Assembly: GCA_947476855.1 (NCBI GenBank)
Contig: CANJSR010000032.1
Coordinates: forward strand, 1-18,980
Source of the DNA: Acetobacteraceae bacterium
GTDB lineage: Bacteria > Pseudomonadota > Alphaproteobacteria > Acetobacterales > Acetobacteraceae
Length of the DNA: 18,980 bases
Direction: 5' to 3'
The notes under the pieces are model-generated. The model saw only the letters and a program-made list of their open reading frames with translations. It did no database searches and was not told the DNA's origin. Made by a program: the position numbers and the translations under genes. Positions 1 to 9,100 of this stretch are shown one piece after another (the stretch's first letter is position 1; the number at the start of each line of letters is the position of its first letter).

Positions 1-3000
1 CGACGCATTCCTCGATCGCGAGGCCATGGCGGGCGAGCAGATCGGCATAGTCGGCCTTTGTGCTGGTGTAGGACCCGACCTCGGGCAGTTCGATCGGCGC
101 CACGGTGTTGGCGGCGCAATCGGCGAGCAACAGCAGACCCTCCGGCGCCAGATGACCGGCGATGTTGCCGAACAGCGCGTCCTTGTCGGCGATGTGGTGC
201 CCGACCTCCAACCCGATGACCGCGTCGAATATCCCCGGGAAGGGATCGCGGGCGCTGTCGCGGTGATGGACCGAGACCCGGCCCTCCAACCCCGCCGCCG
301 CGATCCGGGCCTGGGCAATCCCCGCCTGACGGGCCGAGATCGTGTAGCCGACCGCCTCCACCCCCGGATGCGCGCGGGCCAGGGCACAGACGTCGGTACC
401 CACGCCGCAGCCGAAATCCAGCACGCGGCCCACACGGGACCAGTCGATGGCGGAGAACAGCACCTCCCGCATCTCCCGCTGCGCCGCCTGGATGGCGGCC
501 CAATCGGCGGGGTGGGCGGCCGGGTCCTGGAAAGCGCGCGTCCAGGAGAAACCGGGCACGATCTCGGGGAAAGGGGCGAGGGTCAGCATGATGTCCTCGT
601 CCCGGCCCTCGGCGCGGGTGACGAAATCGTAGAAGGCGCCAACGACGTTGGTATGCGCCGGTTCGTCCGGGAAGGGCGCCACGGACCGGAGCGGTTCGGC
701 CGCTTCCTCCAGCACCACATGGGCGTTGGTCCCGCCCAGGCCATAGGCATGCACGCTCGCCGCCCTTGGGTGCCCCGAAGGTGCCGGCCAAGCCCGGGGA
801 CCATCCGCGAAACGGAACGGACCGTTCGGATCGAACCCGTCCGGATCATCCCGCCGGTTCGGCATCGGCGGCACCTGCTGATGCCGCAGCGCCAGCACCG
901 TCTTGATCAGCCCGGCGATCCCCCCGGCGGCGTCCAGGGAGCCGATGTTCGGCTTCACGCTGCCAATGACGCAGGGCTCCGCCGGCCGTCCCTCCAACTG
1001 CGTAAACGCCTGCGTGAAGGCGCTGAGTTCCGCCATGTCGCCGATCGCGGTGCCGGCGCCATGCGCCTCGATAAACCCGATCCGGTCGGGCTGGACGCCG
1101 GAACGCCGGATCGCATCAACCATGCAGGCGGCCTGGAGACGCGGGTTCGGCAGGGTCAGCGAACTCGCCCGCGCGCCCCCGTGGTTCACGGAGGTGCCCC
1201 GGATCAGGGCATGCACCTGGTCTCCGTCCCGCACCGCGTCGGACAGGCGCTTCAGCAGCACAACCCCCGCCCCCTCTCCCCGCGCCTGCCCCCCCGCCGC
1301 CCGGTCAAACGCTCGGCACACCCCGTCCGAGGCCAGGATGCCCAGGCGAGCCAGCGCGGCGGTTTCCTCGGGCGCGAGCAACAGGCTGACGCCGCCCGCC
1401 ACGGCCATCGCGCATTCCCCGCCACGCAGGGCACTGACCGCCCGATGCACGGCCACCAACCCGCTGGAGCAGGCGGTGTTCACCGCCTCGCTGGGGCCGG
1501 TCCAGTCGAACTGGAACGACGCCCGGTTTGGCACCATCGAAAGTACGGCTCCGGCAACCGCCAGCCCGTCCAGTTCCTGCCCCCGCGCGCGCAGGGCGGA
1601 TTCATGGCTATGGGAGTAGACCGCGGCGAAAACCCCGACCGCCTGGCCGCGCAGGGCCGAGGGCTGGTAGCCAGCATCCTCGATCGCCGCGGCGATCTGT
1701 TCCAGGAAGATGCGCTGGTGCGGGTCCGTGGCCGCCGCCTCGGCCGGCGCGATACCGAACCTGGCGGCATCGAAGGACTCCACATCGTCCAGATAGCCGC
1801 CCAACGGAGGCACCCCGGGCCCACCCCGCCCGACTGGCGGCGGTGTCAGCAGACTGCGGCCGACGCGCAGGTTGTCCCAGAACGTCCGCAGGTTGGGGGA
1901 GCCCGGGAACCGCCCGCTCATGCCCACGATCGCGATCGGCTCGTCCTGCGGGCGAACCACCGGCACCGGCGCGGGGACATGGTTCGGGCGCAGGGCCGCG
2001 AGATGTTGCAGCGAGTCCAGGACCAGCGAGTCCTCGACCCCGAAATCGATCAGGCACGCGATCTCATCCACCCCCGCCGCCGCGGCGCGATCCAGCATGG
2101 GGCGGCATTCCTCGGGGGAGCCGAACAGCGCCGCCGACCGCGTATAGCGTTCAAACGCATAGGCGACGATCTGCTCGCGGCTCGCCTCGCTCATGCCGCG
2201 GCCTTCCTCCGAGCCGTGGCGCTGCACGTCCACCGATCCGCGGACATACTCCATGAACGGATCGCGGACCGTGGCGCGGGCGAAGGCCCCATCTGGATGG
2301 ACGAAGCTGTGCAGCATCAGCGCAACCCGGCCGCCATCGGGATCGAGCCCGGCATCACGGCGCGCCTGGCGATACAGCGCGATCTTCGGGGCGATGTCGT
2401 CGAGGTCTCCGCCCAGCAGCATGGTCAGCACGTCGAAGCCGTTGGCGCCGGCCCAGACGAAGGTCTCGGGGTTGCCGGTCGCGGAAATCCAGACCGGCAG
2501 TTCGGGCTGCACCGGGGCGGGATAGATGCGGGTCGGCGCGGGCTCGCCCAGGCCGTTCGGCAGGGTCAGGGTATCGCCGCGCCACAGGCGGCGCACCGCC
2601 TCGATCCGCTCACGCGTGATGTCGCGGGCGGCGGCGAAGGTATCGGGGGACAGGACGAAGTCGTTCGGGTTCCAGCCGCTGCCGAAAGCGACCTCCACCC
2701 GGCCGGCGCTGAGGTTGTCGACCATCGACCAGGTCTCGGCCACATGGGCGGGCTGGTGCAGCGGCAGGACGACGCTGCCGGCGCGCAGCCGCACCCGGCT
2801 GGTGATCGTGGCCAGGGACGCAGCGAGCACGGCCGGGTTCGGATAGGGGCCACCGAACGGATGGAAATGCCGCTCGGGCAGCCACAGGGCCGAGAACCCG
2901 TGGGTGTCGGCGAACCGCGCTGCCTCCTGCACCAAGTGGTAGAGGCCCGGGCGCGCAGTGTCCCCGGCGACGGCCGAGAAGAACATCAGGCTGAAGTCCA

Positions 3001-3154
3001 GCTTTTCGGCGGTCCGTTGGCGGGTTGCGGGAGCCGGTGCGGGCGCAGTCGCATGCATCCGCGCGGCGAAGGCGGCCGGGCGCAACGCCCCTTCCCCTCG
3101 TGCCCGCAACAGCCGAACGGCGCGGTGTTCGAGGTCCTGCCGCGATGCGCTCAT
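1..3154 (-). CDS. LLM monooxygenase-ketosynthase-methyltransferase protein (trans-AT PKS oxidation module), 3' end outside window
   Basis: An uninterrupted minus-strand frame of 1051 codons starts at ATG 3154, overlapping the stop of the giant PKS as ATGA, and runs off the left edge. Residues about 1-45 are an Arg/Ala-rich N-terminal segment that may serve docking. Residues about 48-385 match the natural-product luciferase-like monooxygenase family (flavin-dependent, as in MupA): MFFSA, WLPERHFHPFGG, YPNPAV, RAGSVVLPLH, GSGWNP and CLIDFGV are all recognisable. A ketosynthase follows (407-815) with Cys562 in NTACSSGLVAVH and His698 in EAHGAGT, but NIGH is changed to NIGS (Ser739), as in non-elongating KS0 domains. 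The usual post-KS LPTYPF subdomain is missing. A SAM methyltransferase follows, with motif I VLDFGCGVGTD at about 911-921. Its type is unlike cMT1 and cMT2, and O-methylation is my favoured reading. No ACP is seen before the edge. Likely role: oxygenation and methylation of the chain delivered by ACP4. Confidence 0.93.
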   Translation of the reverse strand, partial: MSASRQDLEHRAVRLLRARGEGALRPAAFAARMHATAPAPAPATRQRTAEKLDFSLMFFSAVAGDTARPGLYHLVQEAARFADTHGFSALWLPERHFHPFGGPYPNPAVLAASLATITSRVRLRAGSVVLPLHQPAHVAETWSMVDNLSAGRVEVAFGSGWNPNDFVLSPDTFAAARDITRERIEAVRRLWRGDTLTLPNGLGEPAPTRIYPAPVQPELPVWISATGNPETFVWAGANGFDVLTMLLGGDLDDIAPKIALYRQARRDAGLDPDGGRVALMLHSFVHPDGAFARATVRDPFMEYVRGSVDVQRHGSEEGRGMSEASREQIVAYAFERYTRSAALFGSPEECRPMLDRAAAAGVDEIACLIDFGVEDSLVLDSLQHLAALRPNHVPAPVPVVRPQDEPIAIVGMSGRFPGSPNLRTFWDNLRVGRSLLTPPPVGRGGPGVPPLGGYLDDVESFDAARFGIAPAEAAATDPHQRIFLEQIAAAIEDAGYQPSALRGQAVGVFAAVYSHSHESALRARGQELDGLAVAGAVLSMVPNRASFQFDWTGPSEAVNTACSSGLVAVHRAVSALRGGECAMAVAGGVSLLLAPEETAALARLGILASDGVCRAFDRAAGGQARGEGAGVVLLKRLSDAVRDGDQVHALIRGTSVNHGGARASSLTLPNPRLQAACMVDAIRRSGVQPDRIGFIEAHGAGTAIGDMAELSAFTQAFTQLEGRPAEPCVIGSVKPNIGSLDAAGGIAGLIKTVLALRHQQVPPMPNRRDDPDGFDPNGPFRFADGPRAWPAPSGHPRAASVHAYGLGGTNAHVVLEEAAEPLRSVAPFPDEPAHTNVVGAFYDFVTRAEGRDEDIMLTLAPFPEIVPGFSWTRAFQDPAAHPADWAAIQAAQREMREVLFSAIDWSRVGRVLDFGCGVGTDVCALARAHPGVEAVGYTISARQAGIAQARIAAAGLEGRVSVHHRDSARDPFPGIFDAVIGLEVGHHIADKDALFGNIAGHLAPEGLLLLADCAANTVAPIELPEVGSYTSTKADYADLLARHGLAIEECV

Positions 3155-6100
3155 GGCCGGATCCTCGCGGGACGGGTGGTGCCTGGGCCGGCCAGAGCCT
3201 GGGCCAGGGCGGCGACCGTTGGATACTCGTAGAACATGGTCGGATCGACCGTGACACCGAGGCGCTTCTGCAGCCGTTCCGCCACATGCAACGCCTTGAT
3301 CGAGTCCATGCCGAAGGCCGCGAACTCGGACACTTCCGTGAACCGGTCGCGCGGAAGTTTGAGGAAGTCGCAGACGGTATCGAGCACCGCTTGTTCCGGG
3401 GTGTCGGTGGACAATGGTACCGATGCCCCCCCTCCCCTTGAGGGAGGGGGACGGGGGGAGGGGTCATACCCCCCTGTCCCTGCCGCGATACCCCTCCCCC
3501 CGTCCCCCTCCCTCAAGGGGAGGTGGGGCGTTGGGACAACCACGTGCCTGATGACCCCCGCATGCCCCTGCTGAAAGGCAGACGGGCGCGCGGCCACATT
3601 CCGAACTGATTCACCGCTGCCAACCCGCCCCCGCGATGGGACGGCATCCCCAGTCAGGTAATCCAGATATGCCGCCAGTTCCTTATCCGACAGCGCGCGC
3701 AGTTCGGCGAGGACCTCGTCCTCCGCCTCATCACTCTCCGCCTCCTCACCGGACACCGACGGGGCACCCCCGCGCAGCACCGGCGCGGTATCCTGCCGGT
3801 ACGCCATTGGCACCCGGGCCAAGGCACGCTCCGTCCCCTTCACCGCGGCGACCTCCGTGCTGGCGCTTTGCAGGGCCTGGGCGATGATCCGCAGCCCGTC
3901 GCGGGCGTCGATCGTCTGCAACCCCTCGGCCGCCAGCCGCCGCAGCTTGGCATCGTTCAGATACCGGTCATGCCGCCATTGCGGCCAGCAGATCGCCACG
4001 GTCCGGCCCGATCTCTCCCCCCGTTCCACCTTCTGCTGCCGCAACCGGGCAAACCCGCTCTGGAACGCACAGGCCAGCGCATAGTCGCCCCCACCCGCCA
4101 ACCCCAGCCACGCCGCCAGGGATGAGCAAAGCACGAACCAATCCAGCTCCTCCCCATTCAGCGCGGCATCGAGCGTGATGCTTCCCGCCACCTTGGCCGC
4201 CATCACGCGCCCCACGCTGGCCGCGGATTTCCGGACCAGCAAAGCGTCCTCCACCGTCCGGGCCAGATGCAGCACGCCATGCAGGCGGCCCAGCGCCGAC
4301 CGGATGCGGGACAGCGCCTGGTCCAAGCCGGCGCGGTCGGTCAGATCGCAAGCCTCGTAATGCACCTGGATGCCGGCATCCCGCAGGCCGCGCAGCCGCT
4401 CCAGCGCCGGCCCGCGCGGATCGCTGCGGCCAATGATCGCGATACGAGCGCGATAATCCCGTCCCAGGCGTTCGGCGATGGCGCACCCGACCTCTCCCAG
4501 TCCGCCGACCAGCAGGTAGGCTCCGCCGATGCGGAACCCGATCGTCGCGGCCGAGGGGTCAACCGCTACCGGCTCGATCCCCGGCGTCTGCCGGACCGCC
4601 GAACGGTAAAGGACCTCCGGCGCGTCATCATTGGCGAGGACTTCATCTCGACAGATCGCCGCCGCGCCAGCGGCATCGACCGGATCAGCGAGGCCCACCG
4701 CGCGCAGGCGGCAACCATCACTCTCCTGCATCGCCGACCGGGCGAGCGAGCCCACCGCCTGATCCAGCGGCCGCCCATCGGCCTGTGCGAACAGATGCAG
4801 GATACGCACACCCGAGACACCCCCCCGCTGCGCCGCCTGGGTCAGCAGGATCGTGGCCAGCGGGCCCGCGCCATGGTCCGGATCGGCCTCCCAATCCAAG
4901 GCCTGGACGATGGCGAAGCCGCCAGGATGGGCGCGCGCGACATGGGCGATCAGCGCGGCATGGTCGGCGTCGGAGGCGGGGTCCATGCGGATCACCCCAT
5001 CATCCATCACGGCGAAATCGCGACCCGGTTCGATCAGGCGCACCGGCGCATCCCACAGCCGGACCAGTTCACCCGCCAGCCGCCGGTCCCGAGACAGGAC
5101 CAGCAGGGGCATGGGCTCGAGCCGCCCCTGAATATCGGCCCGGTTCCAGGTCCGGCTGAACAACTGCGTGCGGGCCGACTGGTCACTGGACGCCGGCTGG
5201 TCAGTGGGGGCCGCCTGATCGGGCACGGTCGTCTCGATGGCCGGAGCCTCGGGCGGTGCCGGCGGGGCAACAGCCACGCGGGTGGTCGGCAGCCAATACC
5301 GCTCCCGCCGGAACGGATAGGTCGGCAGCGGCACCAGGCGCACATCGACCACCGGCAGGTCCGCCCAGTCGATATCCGCGCCATCGACCCACAACCGCGC
5401 CAACCGCTCCAGGTCCGCGCGCGCCAGCAAGCCCCCCAGCAGGGCGCGGCCTTCCTCGGTCTCGGCCAGCAGGCGGGCCGACGCGGAAGCCGACCCTGTC
5501 ACCACCCCGGCCGGCTGCCCGCCATCGAGCCACGCGGCCAAACCCGTCTCCAACGCCGCGATATCGGACGCCAGCACCGCGAGCCGAACGGCCATCGCCT
5601 CCCGCCCAACCCGCAGCGTATGCGCGATATCCGCCAACCGAGGCCGCTCAACCTGCACCGCCGCCAGGAGATTGCCGACGACCACCCGCAGTTGTTCAGC
5701 GTCGCGCGCCGACAGCAGGATCAACTCAGGCCCAGTCGAGACCTGGCCGGCCGGGGCCTGAACCGGATACTCCTCAATCACCAGATGCGCGTTCGCGCCC
5801 CCAGCCCCAAACGAACTCACACCCGCTCGGCGTAGACCCTCGGACTCCCAGGCCACTGCCTCGGTCGGCAGCACAAAGCCGGTGGAGGCGAAGTCGATCA
5901 GCGGGTTGGGCGTCCCGGCATGGCGGCTGGGGGCGATCGTGCGGTGGCGCAGTTGCAGCAGCACCTTCGTCAGCCCGGCCACGCCCGCGGCGGCCTCCAG
6001 ATGTCCGATATTCGCCTTCACCGCGCCGATCATCCGCTGGCCAGTCGCGGCCCCGCCAAAGGCCTCCGCCAGGCCGGCGATCTCGATCGGATCGCCCAGC

Positions 6101-9100
6101 GCGGTCCCGGTGCCATGTGCCTCGACATAGGAGATGCTTTCCGGCGCCACACCCGACCGGCGGATCGCCGCCCGCACCACCCGGGCCTGCGCCTTCGGGC
6201 TGGGCACGGTAAAGCCCGAGGTCCGGCCCCCCGCGTTCACCGCGCTGGCCAGGATCACGCCCTCGATCCGGTCGCCATCGCGCCGAGCCGCCGACAGCGG
6301 CTTGAGCAGGACAGCCCCTACCCCCTCCCCATCCACGAACCCATCCGCCCCCGCCCCGAAGGCTCGGCATTCCGCCCCACGGGAGACCATGCGGGCCTGG
6401 GAGAGGTTGATGAACTGCTGCGGATGCAGGATCAGATTGACGCCGCCGGCCAGGGCGGCCCCGCACTCCCCACGGCGCAGGCTTTCACAAGCCAGATGGA
6501 TGGCGGTCAGGGAAGCCGAACAGGCCGTGTCCACCACCATGCTGGGACCGGAGAAATCCAGCAGGAACGACACCCTGTTGGCCATCGACCAGAATCCGGT
6601 CGAAGCGGCGTTGGGATGGCCGGCGGCCCAGGCCTCGGCCGCAACCCACTGATACGGCGCGTTCATCGCACCCACGAAGACCCCGACATCGCCGCCGTCC
6701 GGCGTGTCCCCGCCGGCTCGTTCCCGCAGGCGGGCAGGCGTGTAACCAGCCTGTTCCAGCGTCGCCCAGGCGGTTTCGAGGAACACACGCTCCTGCGGGT
6801 CCATCATCTCGGCATCTGAGGGCGCGATGTTGAAGAACAGCGGATCGAAGCGGTCGGCGTCGGGGATGAAGCCGGCCCATTTGGTGTGGCTGCTGCCCTC
6901 GGTGCCCGAAGGATCATAAATCGCGGCGGCGTCCCAGCGGTCGGCGGGGACCTCTCCAATGGCGCTGTCACCGGCGCGGAGCAGGCGCCAGAAGGCGTCC
7001 GGCGTCGCACCGCCCGGGTAACGCCCGGCGAAACCAATGATCGCGATCGGTTCGTCGGGCGAGAAGGACCGGGGCGTGGCCAGGGGAACCACCGGGTGGA
7101 TAACCTCCGGCTCCACCGAAACGGGCGGGCTGGTTGCGGGGGGCGCCACCGAGACGGCAGCGGTGGTCAACCGGGCAACGGCCTCCGGATGAGTCTCGGT
7201 CAGCCAGGCGGCCAGGCGGGCAAGCGTGTTGTGCTCGAACAGGAGGGTCGCGGGGAGCCCTGGGATGTCGCGGTCGAGGCGGTTGCGGATTTCCAGCGCG
7301 GTCAAGGATTCAAGGCCATACTGGTCGAACCCCTCATTGATCCGTACCTCATCCGGATCGAGCTTCAGCACATCGGCCAGCACCCCGCGCAGATAGTCGG
7401 TCAGCCCGGTCGCAACGCCCTTGCGCGCCACCCGCGCGGGCGGCGGTGGGATAGCCACCGGCTGCGCCGTTGTCGCGAACGCTTCCCGGTTGGTCGCCAC
7501 AAGCAGCGCATGGGGGGAATTCGGACCGGTCGTAACCGTGTCCACGGTGGCGAAACCCGCCTCCTTGAGCCGGGATGTCCAGCTTTCGACCGAGGCGAGC
7601 GGCGCGTGCGGGATGCGGTGGTCACGGTCCTCGGCCAGCCACCAGCCGGGCGTCAGGCCGAAGACCATCGTGCCGAAATCCTGCGCGCGCGTGGCCTCGG
7701 ACAGCAGCAGAACGCCACCGGGGCGCAGCAGGCGGCGGACCCGCGCCAGGGTGCTGCCAAGGTTCGCGGTCGCGTGCAGGACGTTCGCGGCCAGCACGAT
7801 GTCGAACGTGCCGATGGGTTGGCCGTTGGCCTCGGCGTCGCGTTCCACATCGAACAGCGCGAACTCGACCCCCGGCCGGCCGGCGAAGCGTGCCGCGCCA
7901 TGGGCCAGGAAACGCTGGGAAAGATCGGTGGCGAGGTAGGTCACCCGGTCGCCGAAGGGGGCAAGGGCATCCAGCACAACCGCGGTCGTGCTGCCCGTGC
8001 CCGCGCCCAGTTCAATCAGCCGTAACGGGCCGATGGCGGCCGATGCGTGGTCCCGCGCGGCCTCCGCAACCGCCCTGTTGAATCGGTCAGCGATCGGATT
8101 GCCCGCATAGGCGGCCTCAACCAGCGCCATCGACGCCTGCGGGAACAGCACCGACACAGGATCGACATCTCCCCGCAACAAGGCCGGGTAGGCGTCCAGG
8201 CAGGTCTCCAACAACCGCCGAGGTCCGGCGAGCCAACCCGCCCCACGCTGCCCCGCGTCCAGACTGGCGTGCGCGGTGTCAGGCGGCAGGGCGTGCAAGC
8301 GCCAAAGCCCGTCACGCGCGGTGATCAGACCATCCTCGGCCAAAGCGTGCAGCAGCGCGAGGAACAGTGCGTCGTGGCGGGGCGCGAGGGCCAACCGCCG
8401 CCGCAGCCCCTCGGTGGTCCAGGCCTTGCCGGTCCCGCCCGCCATCTCGGCCAGGATATCCAGCAGCCGCACCCGCCCGTAGCGTTCCAGGGCCGCGAAC
8501 GCCGCCTCCGCCTCGGTCAGCGAGTCCTCGTGATCGAGGCCCAGGCGGCGCAATGCCTCCGGTTCGGCCCGCGCGATCACGACGCGGTCCACCGTCCCGG
8601 CCAGCACCGAGGCCAAGGCGGCGATCCCTTCCCTCGGCTGTATCGGATGAACCCCCAGCCGAGCGAGGCTCTGGCGGTAGGCCTCTCCACTGACCACGCC
8701 CACATCGCCCCACAGGCCCCAATCGGTCACGACCACGCGCCAGGGATGGTCCGCCGCCACGGCCCGGGCATAGGCGTCCACGAAGCTCGACCCCGCCACG
8801 TAGTTCGACTGGCCGAGCGAACCTGAGACGACGTTGACGGAGGAGAGGAAGGCGAGGAAGCGGAGCGGTTCGGACGACAAAGCCTCAACCATCGCGACGC
8901 TGCCGGCGATTTTCGGGGCCAGGACGGCGCGGAAGGTCGCGTCGTCCATGCGGGCGAGGGTTCGGTCACGCAGCACCAGCGCGGCATGGATCGCGGCATC
9001 GACGCCGCCCCAGATCGCCCGCAGCCGCTGCGTCACCTGGCGCATGGCCGCGACGTCGGTGGCATCGGCCTGGAAGTAGCGCACGGCCCCGGCGCCACAG

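Noticed and set aside
26..3232. Long plus-strand open frame of over 1000 codons opposite the LLM-KS-MT gene
   Set aside because: Its translation is low-complexity (Arg/Gly/Pro/His-rich) with no recognisable domain, while the minus strand encodes clear LLM, KS and MT motifs throughout. It is an antisense shadow caused by high GC content.
3425..3529. The strong inverted repeat as a transcription terminator
   Set aside because: It is inside an intact reading frame, the spacer is long, and no T-run follows on the minus strand. It could still slow transcription or translation.
4267..5835. Plus-strand open frame of about 520 codons
   Set aside because: It lies antisense to KR3 and the KS4 flanking region, whose protein motifs are unmistakable. 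The plus-strand translation is Arg/Pro/Gln-rich without a family.
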